Of a DNA stretch of 33,436 nucleotides, positions 8,401 through 15,849 are shown piece after piece (position 1 is the stretch's first letter; the number at the start of each line of letters is the position of its first letter). Under the pieces are notes generated by a model. The model ran no database searches, was not told the DNA's origin, and saw only the letters and a list, made by a program, of their open reading frames with translations. The stretch comes from CAZFOB01 sp964520325 (GTDB lineage: Bacteria; Actinomycetota; JAICYB01): assembly GCA_964520325.1 (NCBI GenBank), contig CAZFOB010000029.1:1-33436 (forward strand), given 5' to 3'. Position numbers and translations under genes: made by a program.

Positions 8401-8601
8401 TCAGACCGCGCGACGCTTGGCGATGAGTTCTCGCACCGCGGGCACCAGTTCCGTCGGAACCTCCACTACCGTGTGCGTCGTGGTGTCGAGCGCTTCTTCA
8501 TCCTCGGCCAGAGCTTCCTCATCGGACTGGCCCTCGTAGTGCTCGAGAACGCGGCGCACGCGATCCTCATCCCAGCCCGGCGGAAACCGGTTCTTTTTCA
8601 T
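8401..8601 (-). CDS. Antitoxin-like small protein
   Basis: 66-residue acidic protein beginning MKKNRFPPGWDEDRVRRVLEHY and ending VVEVPTELVPAVRELIAKRRAV. Short proteins with the PPGWDE..RV..VLEHYE opening and a VPxELVPAVRELIA end are found paired with DUF4258/BrnT-like toxins in actinobacteria and cyanobacteria; this match is from memory of the family. The ATG overlaps the upstream gene stop by four bases (ATGA, 8598-8601), so toxin and antitoxin are translationally coupled, with the toxin first as in BrnTA-type pairs. Confidence 0.65.
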   Translation of the reverse strand: MKKNRFPPGWDEDRVRRVLEHYEGQSDEEALAEDEEALDTTTHTVVEVPTELVPAVRELIAKRRAV

Positions 8602-8891
8602 GATCTCCTTCTCAGTCTACGGCGCAGGGCACGCACGGCCTTGGGACCAAGCTCGGTGGCCGTGATCACGAACACCGAGTCGGGCTCGGGATCCGGGACG
8701 TAGATCACGCGCAGGAATCGGCCCGCGTCGGTCCTGCCGATGGCAACCCGTGCGCCCTCCCGACCTTCACGATCCTCCAGAGGTGAGGCAAGGACTGTCG
8801 TCGAGGTGCTGGCGCTTTGGCACGCGAGTCGGGAGCGGGGGCCGAACCTGTAAGCGCGTGCCGGGACGACGCCCAGCGGCGTCGGTGGCAA
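8598..8891 (-). CDS. DUF4258/BrnT-like toxin, N-terminus doubtful
   Basis: The C-terminal half matches a RelE-fold toxin of the DUF4258/BrnT type: EGARVAIGRTDAGRFLRVIY, then FVITATELGPKAVRALRRRLRRR. Family members normally begin with a WD..N..H...HGV helix; no such motif occurs in this frame or in the other two upstream frames. The only in-frame starts are a weak TTG at 8891 (97 residues, used here) and an ATG at 8972 that would overlap the divergent helicase gene. The toxin is probably N-terminally degraded, or has diverged strongly. The antitoxin downstream remains intact. Confidence 0.5.
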   Translation of the reverse strand: MPPTPLGVVPARAYRFGPRSRLACQSASTSTTVLASPLEDREGREGARVAIGRTDAGRFLRVIYVPDPEPDSVFVITATELGPKAVRALRRRLRRRS

Positions 8892-8916
8892 CGGGTAGCA
8901 TGCGCGCTCTCCGGAG

Positions 8917-11517
8917 GTGAGGCCGACGGCTACCCAACGACTCGATCGACGGCAGATGCGCGAGCTCGCCACCTTGCTGTGCGGCGACCACGGGCCGCGC
9001 TACCGCACCCGGCGCGACCTCGTTGAGCTCTTCGAGCGGGCGGGCTTGAGCATCGAGGAGCCCCATCACGGTTCGCGTCGCCAGCTCGCCACGGCGGCCC
9101 TCGAAGAGCTGCATCAACGTCCGGACGGCATGGCAAGTATCATCAGCGCCCTCACCGACGACGGCCGCCAAACGCTCGCCGAGGACGACACGGCGGCCAT
9201 CCGCGTCGAACGCATGCTCACCGAACGCTCAAGCCTCTTGGACGAGGTGCTCGAACAGATCAGGAGGAAGTTCGGCGACGTGATCACCAGAACGAGCACT
9301 CCGCTCGGCCAGGGCACCTACCGTCCGTGCTTCCGTCTCACGCTCGGGGAGGCCGGCGGCGAAGAGCCTGCGGCCTGGCTCGACGGACACCTGCAATCAA
9401 CGAAGGACCCCAGCCTCGTCGTCCCATTGGCCGAGCTCGCCGACCAGAACGCATCGGCGTTCGCGTTCGGACGACGGTCGTTCTCGCCTGGCGCCGCACT
9501 TGCTGCCGCCCTCGAGAAGGCCGCACTGATCTTCGAGCCCATCGCACGCATCCGTGTCTCCACCCCGTGGACGGAACTGCACCTCGACGAGCTTTCGGCC
9601 TTCGTGACCTCGGGCGCGCGCGAGCTCACGCAAGCCGGATTCGGGGTCGTGCTTCCGGTCGAGCTCACCGACGCCGGGCGCCATCGCCTCCGAGCACGCG
9701 TGCACGTGTCCGCCGAACAACCGATCGCCGCCGACGGGATCAGCTCGGGACTGAACGCGAATACCCTTGCGAGCTTCCGATGGGAGACCTCGATCGGCGA
9801 CGAGGTGCTGACGCCCGAGGAGTTCCGTGCGATCGCCGACGCCAAGCGCGAGCTCGTGCGCTGGCGCGACAGGTGGATCTTCGTGGACGAACGCGACATC
9901 AGGACTGCGGGGGCGCTCCTGGGCAAAACGGGAACGATGCCGCTCGCGCGAGCAGCCGGGGCGGCGCTCGCAGGCACGGCCGTGATCGGGGGACGCCAGG
10001 CCGAAGTCGTGGCCGAAACCACATTGGCCTCGCTCCTCGACCGTCTCAGCAACGCGACCGGACCGACAGACGTCACCGAACCGGACGGCTTCGTCGGAGA
10101 GCTGCGCGGCTACCAGTCACGCGGTGTCGGATGGCTCGTGCATCTCGAGCACTCCGGATTCGGCGGCTGCCTCGCCGACGACATGGGGCTCGGCAAGACG
10201 ATCATGGTCATCGCGCTGGCGCTGGTCGAACCGCGCACCACGCTCGTGGTGGCTCCGACGTCGGTGATCGGCAACTGGGAACGCGAGATCCACCGCTTCG
10301 CACCGGGCATCCCCGTCGTGCGCCAGCACGGCGCGACGCGCGCGCGCACGATCGAGGATCTGAGGCAGAGACTCGAGCCGAACACGATCGTCCTGACGAG
10401 CTACGGCTTGCTGCGGCGCGACCGCGCGTTGCTCGGCGGCGTCGAGTGGGGTCGCGTCGTCTTGGACGAAGCCCAGAACATCAAGAACCCGTCCGCGCAG
10501 CAAACGCGGGCCGCGCGGGCGTTACACACGCGCAGCCACCTCGCGCTCACGGGCACACCCGTCGAGAATCGACTGACGGATCTCTGGTCGATCATGCAGT
10601 TCTGCAATCCGGGCCTGCTCGGTCCTGCCGAGGAGTTCGCAGAGCGGTTCGCAGTTCCGGTCGAACGCGGCGAGCCGGAAGCGACGGGGTCGCTCCGTCG
10701 CATCGTCCGTCCCTTCGTGCTCCGACGCGTCAAGAGTGATCCCGATGTGGCCCCCGATCTGCCGGAGAAGTTCATCTCGTCGGTGCTGTGTCCACTGACG
10801 CCGGAGCAAGCCACGCTCTATCGCGCAACGGTGGACGAAGTGCTCGAACAGATCGCGAGCGCACAGGGCATGGCGCGTCGCGGACGCATCCTCGCGCTGA
10901 TCACCGGGCTCAAGCAGATCTGCGACCATCCGGCGCTCTACCTCAAACAGTCGGGCCCCCTTGCCGGACGGTCGGGCAAGCTCGCGCGCCTGACCGAGAT
11001 GCTCGAGGAGGTGGTCGCGGAAGGTGAAGCCGCGCTCGTCTTCACGCAGTACGCGTCGATGGGACGCTTGCTCAAAGCGCACTTGAGTGAGGCGCTCGGC
11101 CTCGACCCGCTGTTCCTGCACGGCGGCACCGCGCGCGCGTCCCGCGACCGGATGGTCGAACGTTTCCAACAGAGCGACGGCCCGCAGATCTTCCTGCTCT
11201 CGCTGAAGGCGGGCGGCACGGGGCTCAACCTCACGCGCGCGACGCATGTGTTCCACTTCGACCGTTGGTGGAACCCGGCCGTCGAGGACCAGGCCACCGA
11301 CCGCACGCACCGCATCGGACAGACCAAGCGCGTGATGGTGCACGCACTGACGGTCTCAGGCACCCTCGAAGAGCGCATCAACGACCTGCTCGAACGCAAG
11401 CGGGGCCTCGCCGAACGGATCGTCGGAGCGGGAGAAGGCTGGCTGACGGAGCTCTCGGACACCGAGCTGAACGACCTGGTCGCCCTCTCCGCCGCCAACG
11501 TGACCGATCTGCGCTGA
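8917..11517 (+). CDS. SNF2-family DEAD/DEAH-box helicase with N-terminal accessory domain
   Basis: 866 residues from the GTG at 8917 (GGAG just before it; ATG at 8956 is the alternative). The C-terminal half is a complete SNF2 motor: motif I DDMGLGKT (421-428), motif II DEAQ (about 517-520), motif III LTGTPVENRL, and the second RecA lobe with KAGGTGLNLT, DRWWNPAVEDQATDRTHRIGQ. The middle matches the SNF2-associated region of actinobacterial helicases (ELTQAGFGVVLPVEL). It is shorter than the ~1000-residue housekeeping homologues. Residues 1-110 (REL..LL.GDHG, DLVELFERAGL, SRRQLATAALEEL, IISALTDD) look like a separate helical domain. No SWIM zinc finger is encoded next to it. Role could be DNA remodelling, repair or defence. 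Confidence 0.88.
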   Translation: MRPTATQRLDRRQMRELATLLCGDHGPRYRTRRDLVELFERAGLSIEEPHHGSRRQLATAALEELHQRPDGMASIISALTDDGRQTLAEDDTAAIRVERMLTERSSLLDEVLEQIRRKFGDVITRTSTPLGQGTYRPCFRLTLGEAGGEEPAAWLDGHLQSTKDPSLVVPLAELADQNASAFAFGRRSFSPGAALAAALEKAALIFEPIARIRVSTPWTELHLDELSAFVTSGARELTQAGFGVVLPVELTDAGRHRLRARVHVSAEQPIAADGISSGLNANTLASFRWETSIGDEVLTPEEFRAIADAKRELVRWRDRWIFVDERDIRTAGALLGKTGTMPLARAAGAALAGTAVIGGRQAEVVAETTLASLLDRLSNATGPTDVTEPDGFVGELRGYQSRGVGWLVHLEHSGFGGCLADDMGLGKTIMVIALALVEPRTTLVVAPTSVIGNWEREIHRFAPGIPVVRQHGATRARTIEDLRQRLEPNTIVLTSYGLLRRDRALLGGVEWGRVVLDEAQNIKNPSAQQTRAARALHTRSHLALTGTPVENRLTDLWSIMQFCNPGLLGPAEEFAERFAVPVERGEPEATGSLRRIVRPFVLRRVKSDPDVAPDLPEKFISSVLCPLTPEQATLYRATVDEVLEQIASAQGMARRGRILALITGLKQICDHPALYLKQSGPLAGRSGKLARLTEMLEEVVAEGEAALVFTQYASMGRLLKAHLSEALGLDPLFLHGGTARASRDRMVERFQQSDGPQIFLLSLKAGGTGLNLTRATHVFHFDRWWNPAVEDQATDRTHRIGQTKRVMVHALTVSGTLEERINDLLERKRGLAERIVGAGEGWLTELSDTELNDLVALSAANVTDLR

Positions 11518-11519
11518 TT

Positions 11520-11540
11520 GACTGGTCGGATAGACTGGTC
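11520..11540 (+). promoter_or_regulatory. Promoter/operator of the VapBC pair
   Basis: Direct repeat GACTGGTC twice (11520-11527 and 11533-11540), 13 bases apart, with a -10 box TAGACT (11531-11536) overlapping the second copy and only 6 bases before the ATG at 11543. Transcription is probably leaderless. The repeats are plausible binding sites for the autoregulating antitoxin. Confidence 0.5.
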
Positions 11541-11542
11541 AT

Positions 11543-11779
11543 ATGAAGACCATGAATGCGTCGGACTTCAAGGCGAAGTGCCTGGCGATCCTCGACGACG
11601 TGGCCGCGACCGGGGAAGAGGTCACGATCCTCAAGCGGGGCCGGCCGGTCGCTCGGTTGGTAGCAGCGAGGCGGGAAGACGACTCGTACCCGCAGGACGG
11701 CCTCAAGGGGACCGTCCACATCCTCGGGGACATCCTCGAGCCGGTCGTTGATCCATCCGACTGGGAGGCGAACCGGTAA
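11543..11779 (+). CDS. Phd/YefM-type antitoxin
   Basis: 78-residue antitoxin. The N-terminal MNASDFKAKCLAILDDV and EEVTILKRGRPVARLVAA are the standard Phd/YefM DNA-binding fold that binds the operator. The C-terminal tail (GDILEPVVDPSDWEANR) is the flexible part that wraps the toxin. It ends two bases before the toxin start, the usual arrangement for an autoregulated type II toxin-antitoxin operon. The direct repeats just upstream are a probable operator. Confidence 0.9.
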   Translation: MKTMNASDFKAKCLAILDDVAATGEEVTILKRGRPVARLVAARREDDSYPQDGLKGTVHILGDILEPVVDPSDWEANR

Positions 11780-11781
11780 GC

Positions 11782-12177
11782 GTGAAGTTCCTCCTCGACA
11801 CCCACGTGCTTCTTCAGTGGCAGGAGGAAGAGAGTTCCCTGCCCCCTGCGTACGGCGAGATCTTCGAGGCCGCTCGCGAGGGTGAGCCGCTTGGGATCTC
11901 TGAGATCACCCTGTGGGAGATCGCGATGCTCTACGAACGCGGCAGGGTCGCGTTCGACGTCCCGCTTCGAGACTGGTTGGAACGCGCGTCGGCGGCGCCG
12001 CTCGTTGCCCGCGTGGCGATCTCCCCCGAGGTGGCCGCTGAGGTCGCGGCTTTTCCCTCGACCTTCCATCGCGACCCCGCCGACCGCATCATCGTTGCAA
12101 CGGCGCGCGTGCTCGGGGCGACGCTGCTGACTCGCGATCAACGCATCATCGGATCCGGTCTGGTCACCACGGCTTGA
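11782..12177 (+). CDS. VapC-type PIN-domain toxin (ribonuclease)
   Basis: 131-residue PIN-domain protein starting at a GTG two bases after the antitoxin stop. All acidic metal-binding residues are visible: Asp6 in FLLDTHVLLQW, Glu46 in TLWEIAML, Asp98/Asp101 in HRDPADRIIVATA and Asp119 in LLTRDQRI. Length and motif spacing match the family, so it is probably active. VapC toxins cleave tRNA or rRNA; the target is unknown here. Confidence 0.92.
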   Translation: MKFLLDTHVLLQWQEEESSLPPAYGEIFEAAREGEPLGISEITLWEIAMLYERGRVAFDVPLRDWLERASAAPLVARVAISPEVAAEVAAFPSTFHRDPADRIIVATARVLGATLLTRDQRIIGSGLVTTA

Positions 12178-12192
12178 TCGCCGGACGCTCAC

Positions 12193-12198
12193 TATGAT
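12193..12198 (+). promoter_or_regulatory. -10 box of dCTP deaminase gene
   Basis: TATGAT, nearly consensus, lies 9 bases before the ATG at 12208 with no ribosome-binding site, suggesting a very short or absent 5' leader. Confidence 0.5.
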
Positions 12199-12207
12199 TT
12201 GCGGGCC

Positions 12208-13371
12208 ATGACAGACGTTCGTGCACGTCTCGGACTGCGCGAGGGGGCCGAAGGGGTCCTTCCGAGCCAGTCGCTTGCGAAGGCGATCGAGCTCGGCATC
12301 ATCGACTCCGGCGAATTCAAGATCGCGCCGGCGAGCATCCAGCCCGGGAGTATCGACCTGCGCCTCGGGGAAGTCGCCTACCGGATCCGGTGCAGCTTCC
12401 TTCCGGACAACCGTCCGGTTGAGGTCAAGCTCAAGGAGTTCATCGTCGATGAGCTCGATCTTCGTCGCGAAGGTGCTGTGCTCGAGACCAACCGTCCGTA
12501 CCTCATCCCCTTGATCGAGACGCTCCAGCTGCCTGCGGACCTGAAGGGCAAGACCAACCCGAAGAGCTCGACGGGACGCCTCGACGTCTTCACACGCGTC
12601 ATCACCGACGAGAGCTTTCGCTTCGACGAGATCCGCGCGGGCTACAACGGACGTCTGTACCTCGAGGTCGTGCCGCTCTCGTTCATGGTGCGCGTCAAGC
12701 AGGGTCTCGCGCTCAACCAACTGCGACTGTCGACCGGGGTGCCGCGGCTGAGCGACGACGAGATCCACCAGCTCCACGACGAACAACCACTCCTGTATCG
12801 GGACGGCAGTCCTGTTGCCGGCGCGGATCTCGCGACCGCCGATGGACTCTTCTTGAGCTTGGACCTCAAGGGTGACGTAACCGGACGCGTCGGCTACCGC
12901 GCCAAAGACTTCACTCCTCCTCTCGAGATGTCGCGTCTCGATGCGTATGCGTGGGAGGACTACTGGGAACCCGTGCGCCGGGAGGACGGCGACCGCATCG
13001 TGCTCGCGCCCGAGCACTTCTACCTGCTCCTCTCGGACGAAGCGGTGCAGATCCCGCCCGAGTATGCGGCCGAGATGACGGCGTACGACCCGACGAGCGG
13101 AGAGCTGCGCACCCACTACGCCGGCTTCTTCGACCCGGGGTTCGGATACGACGCAGGCGCGCGCCTCAATGGATCGCGGGCCGCCCTCGAAGTGCGCGCG
13201 CACGACGTGCCGTTCATGATCGAGCACCGCCAGCGCGTGTGTAAGTTGTCGTTCGAGCGCATGGCTGAGCGTCCGGAGGTTCTCTACGGAGAATCGATCG
13301 GTTCGGCGTACCAGCGCCAAACCGACACGCTGAGCAAACACTTCCGCCGCCCCGCCGACGCAACCGGATAG
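12208..13371 (+). CDS. dcd: Double-length dCTP deaminase (2'-deoxycytidine 5'-triphosphate deaminase)
   Basis: 387 residues from the ATG at 12208 (an in-frame TTG at 12199 is less likely). Matches the long DCD family (Pfam DCD), in which two dUTPase-like jelly rolls are fused; ordinary Dcd is about 190 residues. The first half carries IQPGSIDLRLGE and KGKTNPKSSTGRLDVFTRV with the conserved K(G)KTNPKSSTGR active-site type segment; the second half carries AEMTAYDPTSGELRTHYAGFFDPGFGYD and EVRAHDVPFMIEHRQRVCKL. It would convert dCTP to dUTP on the way to dTMP. Its own -10 box lies directly upstream. Confidence 0.88.
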   Translation: MTDVRARLGLREGAEGVLPSQSLAKAIELGIIDSGEFKIAPASIQPGSIDLRLGEVAYRIRCSFLPDNRPVEVKLKEFIVDELDLRREGAVLETNRPYLIPLIETLQLPADLKGKTNPKSSTGRLDVFTRVITDESFRFDEIRAGYNGRLYLEVVPLSFMVRVKQGLALNQLRLSTGVPRLSDDEIHQLHDEQPLLYRDGSPVAGADLATADGLFLSLDLKGDVTGRVGYRAKDFTPPLEMSRLDAYAWEDYWEPVRREDGDRIVLAPEHFYLLLSDEAVQIPPEYAAEMTAYDPTSGELRTHYAGFFDPGFGYDAGARLNGSRAALEVRAHDVPFMIEHRQRVCKLSFERMAERPEVLYGESIGSAYQRQTDTLSKHFRRPADATG

Positions 13372-13435
13372 CTCATGTCGACGACGGATCACGCACGCAA
13401 CCTCGAACAGATCGCCGACCAGGCCTAGTGGTGCC

Positions 13436-14137
13436 TTGAACCCGTCGAAGCGCATCCGTGTTCGCCGCCGCGCCGATCGTGGCAGCTACGACGAAGACAC
13501 GATCCACGCCATCCTCGACGAGGCGCTGATCTGCCATGTCGGTTTCGTCCGCGACGGCTATCCCGTGGTCATCCCGACCATCCACGCCCGCGACGGCGAC
13601 CAGCTCTTTCTGCACGGCTCGCCCGCGGCCGGCTTCGTCCGCGACCTGAGCTCCGGGATCCCCGTCTGCGTGACCGCGACGATCGTGGACGGGCTCGTGC
13701 TCGCACGCTCGGCGAATCACCACTCCATGAACTACCGGTCGGTGGTCGTGTACGGCGAAGCGTCGCCGGTCACCGATCGAGCAGCCAAGATCGGCGCGCT
13801 CAAAGTGATCACAGACCACATCGCCCCCGATCGCTGGCCGCACCTGCGTGAGATCAACGAGGACGAGATCCGCACGACGGCGGTCTTGCGCATCAGCCTC
13901 GACGAAGCGTCGGCGAAGATCCGCACCGGAGGACCCATCGATCCGGACGACGATGTCGCGCTTCCGATCTGGGCCGGCGTGCTCCCGCTCAGCCTGCAGG
14001 CCGGGGATCCGATCACCGACGCGCTCGTGCCGCAAGGCGTTGACGTTCCGGATCACGTCCGCCTCACCTGGGGCGTCGGCGCATCGCCCAGACGTGCGGT
14101 CCGCCGTCCGGGACGTCGATCTCACGCATCACCGTGA
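13436..14137 (+). CDS. Pyridoxamine 5'-phosphate oxidase-like FMN split-barrel protein
   Basis: 233 residues from a TTG at 13436, the only in-frame start near the conserved beginning. Features of the PF12900/PNPOx-like family are clear: DEALICHVGFVRDGYPVVIPTIHARDGDQLFLHGS, then CVTATIVDGLVLARSANHHSMNYRSVVVYGEA. The family binds flavin or F420-type cofactors; the substrate is unknown. The 3' end runs 74 bases into the convergent GNAT gene. A 17-codon ORF (13375-13428) that starts three bases after the dcd stop lies in the leader; it has no known relative. Confidence 0.85.
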   Translation: MNPSKRIRVRRRADRGSYDEDTIHAILDEALICHVGFVRDGYPVVIPTIHARDGDQLFLHGSPAAGFVRDLSSGIPVCVTATIVDGLVLARSANHHSMNYRSVVVYGEASPVTDRAAKIGALKVITDHIAPDRWPHLREINEDEIRTTAVLRISLDEASAKIRTGGPIDPDDDVALPIWAGVLPLSLQAGDPITDALVPQGVDVPDHVRLTWGVGASPRRAVRRPGRRSHASP

Positions 14138-14678
14138 AACCGAGCCGTTCGTAGAACGCGACGTTGTCCAAGGCCGAGGTCTCGAGGAACGCTTCGGTCT
14201 GAGCAGCGTCCGCGCGTCGAAGGACCGGGGCGAGCACGGCCGACGCGAGTCCCCGGCCCTGGTAGCCGGGACGTGTACCGACCGCGCCGAGGTAGAAGTG
14301 CGGCGTCTTCGGCCTGAGACCCGCTATGGCATCGCCGGCCGCCCTTGATGCGTCGTGGCGGTTGCCTTCGAGCGACGCGATCACAGGCGCGATGCGATCC
14401 GATACCGAAGACGGGACAGTCGGTTCTGGGAGCAACCACAGGGCGGCACTCACGAGCGCATCCGCGTCGTCGGTGGCGACCCATACTTCGCCGTACGGAA
14501 GCGCCAACTCCTTCACCGTCAGCCGCTGCAGCTTCCGGATCCGAACCTCGTGCGCATCGGCGTCGACGGTCCAGCGCGTCCAGGCGTAGTCGGAGAACGC
14601 TTCCGCCAGCACGTCGGCGACGACGTCGAGGTCGCCGCCCGCTGCTCGCCGCACGGTTGCCGTGAGTGATTCCCCCAT
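14064..14678 (-). CDS. GNAT-family N-acetyltransferase
   Basis: 204 residues from the ATG at 14678; the longer open frame upstream runs over the neighbouring promoter and is rejected. The acetyl-CoA site is clear: YLGAVGTRPGYQGRGLASAVL, followed by ETSALDNVAFYERLGFTVMREIDVPDG, the C-terminal GNAT strand and helix. The acceptor substrate is unknown. The last 74 bases overlap the 3' end of the plus-strand flavoprotein gene, so the two transcripts would be complementary at their ends. A TAAGGT box seven bases upstream suggests a leaderless mRNA. Confidence 0.9.
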   Translation of the reverse strand: MGESLTATVRRAAGGDLDVVADVLAEAFSDYAWTRWTVDADAHEVRIRKLQRLTVKELALPYGEVWVATDDADALVSAALWLLPEPTVPSSVSDRIAPVIASLEGNRHDASRAAGDAIAGLRPKTPHFYLGAVGTRPGYQGRGLASAVLAPVLRRADAAQTEAFLETSALDNVAFYERLGFTVMREIDVPDGGPHVWAMRRRPR

Positions 14679-14685
14679 GACCCCT

Positions 14686-14691
14686 ACCTTA
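14686..14691 (-). promoter_or_regulatory. -10 box, probable leaderless start (GNAT)
   Basis: On the minus strand TAAGGT lies 7 bases before the ATG at 14678. No -35 box is obvious. Confidence 0.4.
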
Positions 14692-14805
14692 GGGCGACGT
14701 CCACTGGAAGGGACCCGCGCGCGAGCGAACACCACCGTTCGTAGCGAACGAACGCCTCTGGATCGAGGCGGGCCGACGGGGTCCGCAGAGACCAAAGGAG
14801 TCACC

Positions 14806-15741
14806 ATGCGTCGCCTGATGCTGGTTCTGGTCCTGGTGGGCATCGTCGCTGCAAGCGGGCCCGCAGCGCAGGGCGCGGCCACGTTCGAGTCGCAGAGCTA
14901 CCGCCCGCTCGATCTCGAGCGAGCGGCGCGCGATCAGTACGGGTCGAGCGCAACGCTCGTGTCGACCTGCGAGCACCTGTACTGCTGGAAGGCCAAAGTG
15001 AGGGCCGGGCTCAAGCCGCTCGACCTCAAGATCGCCGTCAATCGGCAGTACGGCTCGACGTTCAGCCTGGTGTCGGTCGGCGTGCACAAGTACGACTGGA
15101 AGGCCATCAGCTTCGGAGCGCTCTCGCATTCGGTGCTCCCGGCCATGCTGGTGGCCTCGGACCGTTGGTTCGACATCGAGGGCGTGACCGCCGGTCTCAA
15201 CCAGTTCAAGTCGGTGAACGCCTCGATCAACGAGTGGTACAAGTACCGCGCCAACGAGACCTACAAGATGCTCGCGCCCGTAGTGATCCGGACGAACCGG
15301 ACGTCGACGCAGTGGAACGAGATCTCGGCCTCGACGGCCGTCCCGGCGACGCGTTACGCGTTGCTCGACGCCGGAATCGCCGACTACCAGGCCGAGCTAC
15401 CCGCACCCGGCAGCAAGCTGCGCGTCGCGGTCGCACCGTTCACCGGGCCGAGCAAGGACGTGTGGCTCGGCGCGGCGGCATCGGGGCGTTTCGCGGTTGC
15501 ACCTCCGCGAGCGACGAGCCTCACGTGCCCGTCCGCCGGTCCGCTCGACGCCCTGTGCGCCGACGCGACGTACGCCGTCGGTCACGAGCTCGGCCACACC
15601 TTCGGCCTCCCTCACAGCTGCGACCCGAACCCGGATCCGAAGGGCTGCGGCGCATCGATCATGGAGGCAAGCAAACCGTGGATCGCGAACCTGCTCCCGC
15701 AAGAGGCAACCACGCTACGCAGCCTTCCCTTCTTCTCCTGA
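14806..15741 (+). CDS. Secreted metzincin-type zinc metalloprotease with two lectin-like repeats
   Basis: 311 residues; the ATG at 14806 follows a perfect AAAGGAG. A signal peptide (MRRLMLVLVLVGIVAASGPAAQGA) implies export. Next come two ~40-residue repeats, DLERAARDQYGSSATLVS..CWKAKV and DLKIAVNRQYGSTFSLVS..DWKA, which resemble mannan-binding (MVL-type) lectin repeats (CRxQYG...YxWxC). The C-terminal half has the zinc-binding motif HELGHTFGLPH (260-270) of metzincins, and SIMEASK supplies the Met-turn. Probably an extracellular, carbohydrate-targeted protease. The repeat assignment is an inference from pattern. Confidence 0.85.
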   Translation: MRRLMLVLVLVGIVAASGPAAQGAATFESQSYRPLDLERAARDQYGSSATLVSTCEHLYCWKAKVRAGLKPLDLKIAVNRQYGSTFSLVSVGVHKYDWKAISFGALSHSVLPAMLVASDRWFDIEGVTAGLNQFKSVNASINEWYKYRANETYKMLAPVVIRTNRTSTQWNEISASTAVPATRYALLDAGIADYQAELPAPGSKLRVAVAPFTGPSKDVWLGAAASGRFAVAPPRATSLTCPSAGPLDALCADATYAVGHELGHTFGLPHSCDPNPDPKGCGASIMEASKPWIANLLPQEATTLRSLPFFS

Positions 15742-15755
15742 TCCACGCGGAACAC

Positions 15756-15791
15756 AGAGTCCCGGCCCCCGCGAGCGAGGGCCGGGACTCT
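15756..15791. terminator. Strong bidirectional hairpin
   Basis: Perfect 13-base inverted repeat (AGAGTCCCGGCCC and GGGCCGGGACTCT) around a 10-base loop, placed between the convergent protease and Rieske genes. There is no T-tract, so it is an actinobacterial-type terminator serving either or both strands. Confidence 0.7.
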
Positions 15792-15849
15792 GCAACGGTG
15801 TCTCGTCCGACCTTCGAGGCGCCTCGGGCTCCGAGTGGACCGTGCGGAC

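Noticed and set aside
13375..13428. 17-codon ORF between dcd and the flavoprotein gene
   Set aside because: It is too short to judge, has no ribosome site and no known relative. It is mentioned only in the flavoprotein entry.
11539..13455. 638-residue minus-strand ORF opposite vapBC and dcd
   Set aside because: It is antisense to three clearly recognisable plus-strand genes and has no domain; such long shadow frames are common in high-GC DNA.
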